From positions 2,604,001 through 2,668,000 of the forward strand of contig NZ_CP086239.1 of assembly GCF_026650985.1 (NCBI RefSeq): 64,000 bases of DNA, in the 5' to 3' direction. This document shows, piece after piece, positions 1-7,492 of the stretch (position 1 is its first letter; the number at the start of each line of letters is the position of its first letter). The stretch comes from Clostridium estertheticum. GTDB lineage: Bacteria; Bacillota; Clostridia; Clostridiales; Clostridiaceae. Made by a program: the position numbers and the translations under genes. Under the pieces are notes generated by a model. It was not told where the DNA came from. It saw only the letters and a list, made by a program, of their open reading frames with translations, and did not search any database.

Positions 1-1074
1 AGCACTAATTTCAGCTCTTTCTCTAACTTTTTCTGCTTTTACTTCTATATCACTTGCGATTTCAACTGCTTTATTTGCCCTTAAAGTTACATCCGACACA
101 TTTTCTGCAATACTTTCTGTAGTAGCATTTACTTCCTGCGTTGTGGCACTTAACTGTTCTGAACCTATCGATACTTGCTTTACTGATTCATTAACAATGT
201 CCATTTTTGCCGATATTTCCTCTGTTGTAGCAGATAGTTCCTCGCTAGTAGCGCTAATATCAGTAGCACTTTCTGATATTCCAGAAACTAAGCTCTTTAA
301 GTTAACTACAGATTTATTTAAAGCTTTTGATAAAACACCAATTTCATCATTACTCTCAATATCAACGGTTTTTGATAAATCATTTTCTCCAAGAGCCTGT
401 GCAACTACTAATACTTTCTTTAATCGTCTTGATATTGCAATTCCAATTATTAACCCGAGTGCTATAGCAACCAATAATCCTATGGCAATCACTATATTAA
501 TTTGAACTGATGCGCTTTTATATGATGACTGACTTTTATCATAATCAACTTTTGCCTTATCGACATTTAATTTCAATTCTTTATCTAAACTCATTAACAT
601 ATCATCTCTTATTTTATCAGCAGCAGGTAAGAGTTCATATGCTTTTCTATAATCTCCTAAAACTGCCTTTTCAATTAATTCATCTCTTGCAATACGATAT
701 TCCGTCATTAATTTTTCAAATTCAGCAAATTGAGTTTTTTCTAGATCTGTATTTACCGTTTCTTTATACTCAGCGATAAGAATGATAGTAACATTTTTCA
801 TATTAGTTACATCATCTTTGTGTGTTTGTATATCATTTTTATTTTTTTGGTCAAGAATTAACAATGTATCGCTTTTTACTTGTAGTAAATTAGCCTTAAT
901 ACTAATTAAGTCTTTAACACCTATCAAATCATCATTATAAATATCCTTAACATTTGTATTAATATTCTTCATATTATATGTTCCAATAAATCCAACTAAC
1001 CCTAGGAATACTGCTACAAGTAAAAATGATGATACTAATTTCTGAATCATTTTTAAATTATTAAAAAATTTCAT
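1..1074 (-). CDS. methyl-accepting chemotaxis protein, N-terminal part (runs off window start)
   Basis: Membrane chemoreceptor that signals to CheA/CheW. Reading the minus strand from ATG at 1074 gives a short cytoplasmic start, a first membrane segment (about residues 13-30, LVSSFLLVAVFLGLVGFIG), a helical extracytoplasmic region rich in Lys/Glu of the four-helix-bundle ligand-binding type, a second membrane segment (VIAIGLLVAIALGLIIG), a HAMP domain, and the beginning of the signalling domain (SATSEELSATTEEI). The C-terminal hairpin tip and the stop lie outside the window. A GGAGTG ribosome site precedes the ATG. The ligand is unknown. The family call is firm; the missing end prevents classification by heptad number. 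Confidence 0.9.
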   Translation of the reverse strand, partial: MKFFNNLKMIQKLVSSFLLVAVFLGLVGFIGTYNMKNINTNVKDIYNDDLIGVKDLISIKANLLQVKSDTLLILDQKNKNDIQTHKDDVTNMKNVTIILIAEYKETVNTDLEKTQFAEFEKLMTEYRIARDELIEKAVLGDYRKAYELLPAADKIRDDMLMSLDKELKLNVDKAKVDYDKSQSSYKSASVQINIVIAIGLLVAIALGLIIGIAISRRLKKVLVVAQALGENDLSKTVDIESNDEIGVLSKALNKSVVNLKSLVSGISESATDISATSEELSATTEEISAKMDIVNESVKQVSIGSEQLSATTQEVNATTESIAENVSDVTLRANKAVEIASDIEVKAEKVRERAEISA

Positions 1075-1305
1075 TAATCTACACTCCTCAAATAATATAT
1101 TGCTTTAATTGATGAAATAAACCTCTTTACAGCAATACAATAATCTCCATATTTGTCTACTATATTTAATTTTCATAAGATTTTAGTAATACATTTACTA
1201 ACACAATGATATATCGTTCATTACATACACAACCTTAATATTATTTTGATAATTTGTATATATTCTCCTTAACATAATAAAATTTAATGGTCTCACATAA
1301 ATAAT

Positions 1306-1344
1306 AAAAAAATCGTTATTACACATATGTAACAACGATTTTTT
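1306..1344 (-). terminator. rho-independent terminator of the heme cluster
   Basis: Inverted repeat with arms AAAAAATCGTT and AACGATTTTTT around a short AT-rich centre, followed on the minus strand by a T run. It lies 15 bases beyond the last gene of the four-gene heme cluster. The symmetric A/T flanks would also allow function on the other strand. Confidence 0.8.
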
Positions 1345-1358
1345 AATACTATTTAAAA

Positions 1359-1832
1359 TTATTTTTCTATAAAATATTTCATGCTAACCTTTTTAAGTTC
1401 TTTACTACTATACAACAAATCGTATTCGTTAATATTAACCGCCTCTGCAATTGCCATAACTACTTTTTCGCATTCCTGCTTCGTTTCTCCATGAACCATT
1501 GTAAAAACATTATACGGCCACCCTGGAAATGTAGACCTCTGATAGCAATGACTAACCTGGGGAAATAATATCATGATTTTACTAACATCTTTAATTCGCT
1601 CTTTAGGAACTATCCACACAACCATTGCATTTGCCTTAAATCCAACATTTCTATGATTTAAGATAGTGCCAAATCTTCGAATAATACCATTTCTACAATA
1701 TTCCTTAATTTTATCTATTAATTCATTTTCTGTAATTCCAATTTCCTGAGCTATTTCTTTATAAGGTTCTGGTACCAATGGCAGGTCTTCTTGAATTATA
1801 CGAATAATTTTTATATCTAAACAGCTTAACAT
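1359..1832 (-). CDS. ahbB: siroheme decarboxylase subunit, AhbB/NirD-like
   Basis: Lrp/AsnC-like protein of 157 residues in the AhbA/AhbB (NirD/L/G/H) family, which removes two acetate carboxyls from siroheme to give didecarboxysiroheme. The N-terminal half has the winged-helix arrangement (EIAQEIGITENELIDKIKEY, then GIIRRFGTILNHRNVGFKANAM), and the C-terminal half is an AsnC-type ligand domain. The R-R-F-G-T-I-L-N-H-R stretch and the YQRSTFPGWPYNVFTMVHG stretch are typical of the enzyme family rather than of DNA-binding Lrp regulators. It is the last gene of the cluster, 6 bases after its paralogue at 1839-2291, with which it would form the heterodimer. Assignment as B rather than A subunit is by gene order and is uncertain. 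Confidence 0.75.
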   Translation of the reverse strand: MLSCLDIKIIRIIQEDLPLVPEPYKEIAQEIGITENELIDKIKEYCRNGIIRRFGTILNHRNVGFKANAMVVWIVPKERIKDVSKIMILFPQVSHCYQRSTFPGWPYNVFTMVHGETKQECEKVVMAIAEAVNINEYDLLYSSKELKKVSMKYFIEK

Positions 1833-1838
1833 ATATAA

Positions 1839-2291
1839 TCACTCCTTAATATTGAAAACAACATTAATTTTAAATAAATTCACTACAGGGAGCTCAATTA
1901 TATCATTAATATCTGTTTTAATCTTAATGTCATTTAAGAACTCTTTAACCTCAACTATTGAAGGAGCAATCACTGTAAACCACATATTGTATGAATGATT
2001 TCTAATATAATTATGAGTAACTCCATTATAACTATTTATAATATCTGCTACTTCAGTAATCCTATCTAAGGGAACTTTTATTGCACATAGGGTACTAGAA
2101 TACCCTAATTTTCTTGAATCAAAAATTCCACCTATTCGTTTAATATATCCATCATTTTTAAGGTCCTTAATCATATCAATAACCTGATTTTCTGAAATAT
2201 TTAGCTCATTTGCAATTTTTAAGAAAGGTCTTGATTCTATTGGGAAATTAGACTGAATCAAATTAAGTAAATTTTTATTTATTTTATCCAT
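1839..2291 (-). CDS. ahbA: siroheme decarboxylase subunit, AhbA/NirD-like
   Basis: Second Lrp/AsnC-like subunit (150 residues), paralogous to the product of 1359-1832: same helix-turn-helix layout (KIANELNISENQVIDMIKDL), the same KRIGGIFDSRKLGY junction, and a comparable HNYIRNHSYNMWFTVIA segment with the conserved His/Trp. Its ATG shares one base with the stop of the upstream radical SAM gene (TAATG), which implies translational coupling. Expected role: partner in siroheme decarboxylation. A transcriptional regulator is the alternative reading, but the pairing of two such proteins with two NirJ-type radical SAM enzymes argues for the enzyme. Confidence 0.75.
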   Translation of the reverse strand: MDKINKNLLNLIQSNFPIESRPFLKIANELNISENQVIDMIKDLKNDGYIKRIGGIFDSRKLGYSSTLCAIKVPLDRITEVADIINSYNGVTHNYIRNHSYNMWFTVIAPSIVEVKEFLNDIKIKTDINDIIELPVVNLFKINVVFNIKE

Positions 2292-3295
2292 TAATTTATA
2301 TTTCCTATATCATCGTTAGAATATGAACACCATTCTTCACCTGCCATGTAATCTCCATCATTATAATATGCAACGCGAGCGCGACATCCACCGCAGTCTT
2401 TTTTATAGTTGCAACTCCCACACTTACCTTTGTAATTCATAGTTCTTAATTCTTTAAATATATGATTATCTCTCCAAATTTCACTAAAAGGTGTCTCTCG
2501 TACATTTCCAATTGGAATATTTAGATATGCACAAGGCTGCACATCTCCACTAGGACTAATAATACAATAACTAGTTCCTGCTAAGCACCCGCGACTAAAC
2601 CTGGGGTTCATTCCCATTTCCTTAGCAATTCTCATAAACTCAGGTGCACAGGTAGGTTTTAGCTCTATGTTTACATCCTTTTGTTTTAACATTATATCCT
2701 TTAATAACGACTCATATTGCTCTGGATTTAATGATTCTTCTTCAATATCTGCTCCTCTCCCTGTTGGTACTAAGAAAAAAGTATGATGAGCTACAGCTCC
2801 CATTCCAATCGCAAAATCGGTTATATCAAGTATTTCATCCTTATTCCAATTCATTACCGTTGTATGTATTTGGAAATTAAGTCCGACCTCTCTACAGTTT
2901 TTCATACCAATTACAGCTTCTCTCCATCCACCTGTGTAACTTCGAAATTCATCATGCTTTTTAGGATTAAGACTGTCTAAACTAATTCCTATACCCATAA
3001 CTCCTGCATTTTTCAACTCCATAGCAGCTCTTTTAGTTATAAGCGTTCCATTACTCCCAAGAACCGGCCTTAATCCAACTTTCACTGCGTGCTTTATTAA
3101 GTCATAAATGTCAGGCCTTACTAAGGGCTCTCCTCCTGAAAATACCATTATTTTAAATCCTGCCTTCGCCACTTCCTCTATTAATGATTTACCCTCAGCG
3201 GTATTTAATTCATGCTCAGCTTGAATACCTGCCTCTCTATAACAATGTTTACAATACATATTGCATTTATTAGTTGTATTCCATGACATGATCAT
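2291..3295 (-). CDS. radical SAM/SPASM protein, NirJ2/AhbD-like
   Basis: Radical SAM enzyme of 334 residues. The N-terminal CNMYCKHC (C-x3-C-x2-C) binds the SAM-cleaving 4Fe-4S cluster, followed by the FSGGEPLVRPD glycine-rich strand. The C-terminal part carries a SPASM-type set of cysteines (CLAGTSYC, QPCAYLN, CGSC, CGGC, EEWC) for auxiliary clusters. The family (NirJ2, related to AhbD) acts on siroheme-derived tetrapyrroles, decarboxylating propionate side chains in the alternative heme pathway. It overlaps the decarboxylase gene by one base and follows the NirJ1-like gene by 34 bases, so all four are probably one transcript. The exact reaction (heme b versus a heme d1-like product) cannot be settled from sequence. 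Confidence 0.8.
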   Translation of the reverse strand: MIMSWNTTNKCNMYCKHCYREAGIQAEHELNTAEGKSLIEEVAKAGFKIMVFSGGEPLVRPDIYDLIKHAVKVGLRPVLGSNGTLITKRAAMELKNAGVMGIGISLDSLNPKKHDEFRSYTGGWREAVIGMKNCREVGLNFQIHTTVMNWNKDEILDITDFAIGMGAVAHHTFFLVPTGRGADIEEESLNPEQYESLLKDIMLKQKDVNIELKPTCAPEFMRIAKEMGMNPRFSRGCLAGTSYCIISPSGDVQPCAYLNIPIGNVRETPFSEIWRDNHIFKELRTMNYKGKCGSCNYKKDCGGCRARVAYYNDGDYMAGEEWCSYSNDDIGNIN

Positions 3296-3329
3296 ATTTT
3301 ATTCCCCCTACCATCTTGTCTAACCCTTT

Positions 3330-4514
3330 TTAAACTAATCCAATTTCATCTTCTACACCAATTTCTTTATTACTCAAATAACATGCTGGATCCGATGCCC
3401 AAAAATCTCCCGTCACTGATTCAGCTCTTGTCCTAAAATTACCATTGCATACGCTTAACCATTTACATTTACTACATCTACCCTTAAGCAAATTTTTTCT
3501 ATCCTTTAATCCCTTCATAATTGGACTTGTTGTATCTTCCCAAATTTCTTTAAACGCTCTTTCTTTAACGTTCCCAAAAGTATATTGTGGAGTAAACTGA
3601 TCCGCATGTATATTTCCTAGGTAATCAACATTCGAAATAGCAATACCCGACCTATTTCCGCCATTCATCTCCATCAATTTTAATATATTATCAGCTAAAT
3701 GAGGGTATTTTTTTAATGCTTGTAAATAAAGGTAAACCGTATCAGCATGATTATCTACAGTGAGAATTTCAACTTTATCCCCGAGTTCTATAGCCTTTTC
3801 CATTATTAAATCCATTGCAGCTCTGGACTGTGCGTGGGATGTATCTTCCTTCATCATCTCGCTTCCTCTTCCAGAATAAACAAGATGATAAAAACATACA
3901 CGATTTATTTTTTCTTCTTTAATTAAATGGAATATGTCCTCCAATTGATCATAATTGTGGCTGTTTATAGTAAATCTTACTCCCACTTTCTGATTAACGT
4001 CCCTACAATTTCTTATTCCATTTAAAGCTTTGTCAAAACAACCTTTAGTACGTCTAAATTCATCATGCCTTGAGCCAATACCATCTAAGCTAATTCCTAC
4101 ATAACCTACTTCACTTTGTTTAATTTTTCTTGCAACCTCCTTGTCAATAAGCGTACCATTAGTAGAAATAGTGCTTCTTATCTTATGCTCTCCCGCATGC
4201 TTTATTAGCTCAAATAGATCTTCACGAAGTAAAGGTTCCCCTCCTGAAAACAATATTACTGGCACTTTAAAATCATGAAAATCGTCAATAAGAGATAGCG
4301 CTTCTTTAGTGCTTAACTCATCTTGATATTTTTTACTGTCTGAATTCGCATAACAATGTATACACTTTAAATTACAAGTTTTCGTACAATTCCATACAAC
4401 AACAGGTCCACGGCCAGCACTAACACCATTTTTTTGAAGGCTTGCGCCGCTCACATATCTTAATTTGTCCCCAAAATTTACAGCCCCACATAATAATTTA
4501 GATACTCCAATCAT
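3330..4514 (-). CDS. radical SAM protein, NirJ1/AhbC-like
   Basis: Radical SAM enzyme of 394 residues and first gene of the heme cluster. The opening SKLLCGAVNFGDKLRYVSG is characteristic of the NirJ1 group; CNLKCIHC holds the SAM-binding cluster, LFSGGEPLLRED is the GGE motif, and the C-terminal CSKCKWLSVCNGNFRTRAE carries auxiliary-cluster cysteines. AhbC converts didecarboxysiroheme to Fe-coproporphyrin by removing acetate side chains, and NirJ acts on the same substrate in heme d1 synthesis. A GGAGATAAAAT site precedes the ATG. No cytochrome cd1 nitrite reductase gene is visible nearby, so heme b formation is the more economical guess. Confidence 0.8.
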   Translation of the reverse strand: MIGVSKLLCGAVNFGDKLRYVSGASLQKNGVSAGRGPVVVWNCTKTCNLKCIHCYANSDSKKYQDELSTKEALSLIDDFHDFKVPVILFSGGEPLLREDLFELIKHAGEHKIRSTISTNGTLIDKEVARKIKQSEVGYVGISLDGIGSRHDEFRRTKGCFDKALNGIRNCRDVNQKVGVRFTINSHNYDQLEDIFHLIKEEKINRVCFYHLVYSGRGSEMMKEDTSHAQSRAAMDLIMEKAIELGDKVEILTVDNHADTVYLYLQALKKYPHLADNILKLMEMNGGNRSGIAISNVDYLGNIHADQFTPQYTFGNVKERAFKEIWEDTTSPIMKGLKDRKNLLKGRCSKCKWLSVCNGNFRTRAESVTGDFWASDPACYLSNKEIGVEDEIGLV

Positions 4515-5145
4515 ATTTTATCTCCTCTACTTATTATCTTGTTTTAAATAGACCCTTAAAGCCATCTGCATTTAATTTTTATATTTAGCTTTGAGTATAT
4601 TTTATTTATGTATTTTATAATTAATTGTATTCATATAGTATATTTTAATAAATTGAAATCATAACAAAAAATAGGCATTTGACCATCATCATCTATTACA
4701 TTACTGCAAAACAATGTAATTAACTGATGGATGAAAATGTCTATATAAAATAATATACCATATGATGAATAAATTAACAACATGAATACAGATGTTGATC
4801 CTTTATTGATCATATGTATTATACTAGGATTTAATGACATTTCAAAAGGAAAGTCTCCCACTTCTATAAGTGGGAGGATAACAATTGAGAATTGTTATAT
4901 ACCCCAGAGATCTACCCAGAGGATATCTACCCTAACAAATAGAAAACTTCAGTTGGATTATAAATCTCCTTCTGAAATCGTCAATGCATCTTCTGTGAAG
5001 CTATTGCAGCGACCCAGGAGATGATTTAATTCTTACAAATAATAGTAAAAATAATTCAAATAAATATCTCTATGTTGCACATAATAAATTATATTGAATT
5101 ATAAAAATAATCCAATTAAAAAATATATATGAAAGAGAGTGAATT
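4515..5145. other. 631-base intergenic region with two adjacent perfect hairpins, no supported gene
   Basis: Two open frames of 76 and 80 codons overlap here on opposite strands, but neither has a ribosome site or a recognisable product. The only clear structure is at 4855-4898 (see separate entry). The right part should contain the promoter of the peroxiredoxin gene, but no convincing -35/-10 pair stands out in the AT-rich sequence. Confidence 0.5.
4855..4898. repeat. twin hairpin, possible relic of an IS200/IS605-type end
   Basis: CTCCCACTT (4855-4863) pairs with AAGTGGGAG (4868-4876) around a 4-base loop. One base later ATAACAATT (4878-4886) pairs with AATTGTTAT (4890-4898) around GAG. 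Both stems are perfect 9-mers. A CCCACTT...AAGTGGG hairpin is a common look for the right end of IS200/IS605 elements, but no tnpA or tnpB remnant was recognised, so this is only suggestive. Confidence 0.35.
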
Positions 5146-5607
5146 ATGGAATTAATTAAAGTAGGAGATATTGCACCCGATTTTTCATTAAGAGATAACA
5201 ATTACCAAAATGTATGTTTGTCAGACTTTAAAGGTAAACGAGTATTACTTTCCTTTCATCCTCTTACCTGGACCCCTGTTTGCACAGATCAAGTAAGAGC
5301 CCTTGATAACAATTGGGGTAAATTCCAAACATTTAACACAGTCCCACTTGCTTTTAGTGTTGATCCTGCTCCATGTAAAAAAGCTTGGGCCGCTGCACTA
5401 CTTCTTGAAAATTTAATACTCCCTTCCGACTTTTGGCCTCATGGTAAGGTTGCGCAGGATTATGGAATTTTTATTGAAGACAAAGGTATATCAGAGCGCG
5501 CTAATATCATAATAGATGAAAATGGTATTGTAGCGTGGGTTAAGGTGTACCCTAAGGCTCAATTGCCTGATTTAGGTGAAGTCTTTGAGTTCTTATCTAA
5601 TATGTAG
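5146..5607 (+). CDS. peroxiredoxin (AhpC/TSA family)
   Basis: Thiol peroxidase of 153 residues, reducing hydrogen peroxide and organic peroxides in the cytoplasm. The thioredoxin fold starts VGDIAPDFSLRDNN; the peroxidatic Cys is in HPLTWTPVCTDQ, where the usual P-x3-T-x2-C is present with Trp variants. A second Cys (DPAPCKKAWAA) could act as the resolving residue, as in AhpE/BCP-like enzymes. Length is normal for the short one-domain class. It stands alone between the heme cluster and the pdu operon, with GAAAGAGAG before the ATG and a strong palindromic terminator behind it. The reductant is unknown. Confidence 0.88.
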   Translation: MELIKVGDIAPDFSLRDNNYQNVCLSDFKGKRVLLSFHPLTWTPVCTDQVRALDNNWGKFQTFNTVPLAFSVDPAPCKKAWAAALLLENLILPSDFWPHGKVAQDYGIFIEDKGISERANIIIDENGIVAWVKVYPKAQLPDLGEVFEFLSNM

Positions 5608-5653
5608 TTTGAATATACTGCATATACTTTAACAGGTATTAAATAATATTTAA

Positions 5654-5699
5654 TAAGATAAGAACCTCATACTAAATTTAGTATGAGGTTCTTATCTTA
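5654..5699. terminator. bidirectional terminator between peroxiredoxin and gldA
   Basis: A 46-base perfect palindrome centred on AAATTT, with arms containing AAGATAAGAACCTCATACT. It lies between convergent transcription units (peroxiredoxin on plus, pdu operon end on minus) and probably stops both. Confidence 0.85.
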
Positions 5700-5749
5700 A
5701 ACGAAAAATCATCTTATATTGCTACTTGATTTATTGCAATTTATGTTTC

Positions 5750-6841
5750 TTATTTATACATTTTTCCAAGTGCATCTGTAGCCACTAATGCGGCGTAAAC
5801 ATCCCTAGGAGTAACAACAAATGGTTCATTTATCATTGTTTCTCCCGAACCGCAAGATGCAACAGCTACACTCATTAGTTCCTTGGTCGTTGCATCTGCT
5901 ACTCCTAAATCTGAAAATGTATATGGAAGTCCAACACTCTTGCAAAACAATATCGCTTCTTCAATTTCTGCTAGAGGTCTATTTTCAAGTACTAATTCTG
6001 TTATTGCACCAAATGCTACTTTTTCACCATGATATAACTTGTGAGTTTTTTCAAGTACTGTAAATCCATCATGAATAGCATGCGCTGCTGCAAGTCCACC
6101 ACTTTCGAAACCAATTCCACTTAGATAAGTATTCGCTTCAATTATGTTTTCAACCGCTTTAGTACACACATTACCTTCACAAGCGACCATTGCTTGTACT
6201 CCATCTGATAATAATGTATCATAACAAAGTTTCGCTAATGCCATAGCTGCAAGTGTTGCTTTTTCACCTGACATATTTCCTCTATTTCCTTCCTTGCAAG
6301 CTCTTGCTTCAAAATATGTAGCAAGTGCATCTCCCATTCCAGCTACTAAAAGTCTTACTGGAGCCTCTGCAACTATATCAGTATCAACTAATACGACTTC
6401 AGGATTTTTAGGGAGTAATAAGTAATTTGAGAAAACTCCTTCTTTAGTATAAATAACTGATAATGCACTACATGGTGCATCTGTTGCGGCTATTGTAGGG
6501 ACTATAATTACTGGAAGTTTGCAATAATATGCAACAGCTTTTGCAGTATCAAAAGCTTTTCCTCCACCTACGCCAACAATTACGTCACAGCTTGAAGCTT
6601 TTACTACTTTCATTAATCTTTCAATTTCTTCAACGCAACATTCTCTATTAAAAGTTTCATAGGATAACTTGCATCCACTTTCTTTGAAGCTTGTTTCAAT
6701 TGTGCTTGTAGTCTGCTTAATTGCTCTGTCTGTCCCAATTATTAAAAATGATTTTCCAAAGGCTTCGATATGGTCCTTTATTTTTTTAAGTTCTCCACTT
6801 CCTTGAATATATCTTCCTGGTGACATAATAATTTTAGACAT
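5750..6841 (-). CDS. gldA: glycerol dehydrogenase-like alcohol dehydrogenase (GldA family)
   Basis: NAD-dependent, Zn-type member of the iron-alcohol dehydrogenase superfamily (363 residues from the chosen start). The nucleotide-binding VGVGGGKAFDTAKAVAYY and the metal-site segments AAAHAIHDGFTVLE and KLYHGEKVAFGAI are visible. A longer frame begins 18 bases upstream, but GGAGG lies inside its first codons, so ATG at 6841 is chosen. It is the last gene of the pdu direction, about 100 bases after pduT. Known family activity is glycerol to dihydroxyacetone; here it may instead, or also, reduce propionaldehyde or oxidise diols, since no pduQ is present. It has no N-terminal encapsulation-type helix, so a cytosolic location is likely. 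Confidence 0.85.
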   Translation of the reverse strand: MSKIIMSPGRYIQGSGELKKIKDHIEAFGKSFLIIGTDRAIKQTTSTIETSFKESGCKLSYETFNRECCVEEIERLMKVVKASSCDVIVGVGGGKAFDTAKAVAYYCKLPVIIVPTIAATDAPCSALSVIYTKEGVFSNYLLLPKNPEVVLVDTDIVAEAPVRLLVAGMGDALATYFEARACKEGNRGNMSGEKATLAAMALAKLCYDTLLSDGVQAMVACEGNVCTKAVENIIEANTYLSGIGFESGGLAAAHAIHDGFTVLEKTHKLYHGEKVAFGAITELVLENRPLAEIEEAILFCKSVGLPYTFSDLGVADATTKELMSVAVASCGSGETMINEPFVVTPRDVYAALVATDALGKMYK

Positions 6842-6878
6842 AATAATTACCTCCTTCATTTTAACATTAATTTAAATT

Positions 6879-6913
6879 AGCAGAGAAATTAACAATCCGT
6901 CAACTTCTCTGCT
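6879..6913 (-). other. intercistronic hairpin between pduT and gldA
   Basis: AGCAGAGAA (6879-6887) and TTCTCTGCT (6905-6913) form a 9-bp stem in the roughly 100-base gap between pduT and gldA. No strong T run follows on the minus strand, so it looks more like an mRNA processing/stability or partial termination element than a full terminator. Confidence 0.5.
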
Positions 6914-6943
6914 CAGTATAACTCATTTTAGAATATTATTTTA

Positions 6944-7492
6944 CTATAACAAATTATTAAATACTTCTTTTTTAGGAGATGCAATAACTTCTTTATTTAA
7001 AAGCATTCCTGTTTGTGCTACTGCATTTGCACCTACTTCAACAGCGGCTTTAACCGAACTTACGTCACCTGTCAAAGTTATATATGATTTACCACCAATT
7101 CCCATTCCAAGTCTTATTTCAATTAATTTAACTTGTGCTGCTTTTGCAGCTGCATCAGCCGCTACAATGGACGCTGCTATTGAAAAGAATTCTAATATTC
7201 CAAGTGCATTTACTTTATCTATTGTTGCATTACAATTAATAGCGCCAATAACATCAGGATGCACATTAGCAATTAAAACATCATCAACAACATACTGCCC
7301 ACCATAATCAACACCTGACTTTTGAGCAGCTTTTACTGCCCCAACTTCACCAGCAACTAGTATTATAAATTTTCCTGGACAAGTAGGTTTTGAAAATAAG
7401 AGTCTTACCTCTGCAGACTTTAGCATAACATCTGCTACTGCTATTCCTCTTGCTATGCTGTTAAGCTCTATTAATGCTATTGATCTAATCAT
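6944..7492 (-). CDS. pduT: microcompartment shell protein PduT (tandem BMC, Fe-S)
   Basis: Shell protein of 182 residues with two BMC domains (about 3-88 and 95-175; GEVGAVKAA and GDVSSVKAAVEVG are the matching signatures). The first domain carries the T-C-P-G-K-F loop whose Cys, one from each of three subunits, holds a 4Fe-4S cluster at the pore of the PduT trimer. It is thought to pass electrons across the shell with PduS. The ATG overlaps the pduS stop by four bases, which supports that partnership. Length matches the Salmonella protein (184). Confidence 0.92.
   Translation of the reverse strand: MIRSIALIELNSIARGIAVADVMLKSAEVRLLFSKPTCPGKFIILVAGEVGAVKAAQKSGVDYGGQYVVDDVLIANVHPDVIGAINCNATIDKVNALGILEFFSIAASIVAADAAAKAAQVKLIEIRLGMGIGGKSYITLTGDVSSVKAAVEVGANAVAQTGMLLNKEVIASPKKEVFNNLL

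Noticed and set aside
1839-2291. Lrp/AsnC transcriptional regulator
   Set aside because: Fold is shared, but two such genes together with NirJ-type enzymes match AhbA/AhbB siroheme decarboxylase.
3330-4514. Peptide-modifying radical SAM/SPASM (RiPP) maturase
   Set aside because: No precursor peptide gene is nearby, and the pairing with two siroheme decarboxylase-like subunits points to tetrapyrrole chemistry.
4631-5024. Two overlapping open frames of 76 and 80 codons in the gap before the peroxiredoxin gene
   Set aside because: No ribosome sites, no recognisable protein, and they run through two perfect hairpins; treated as non-coding.
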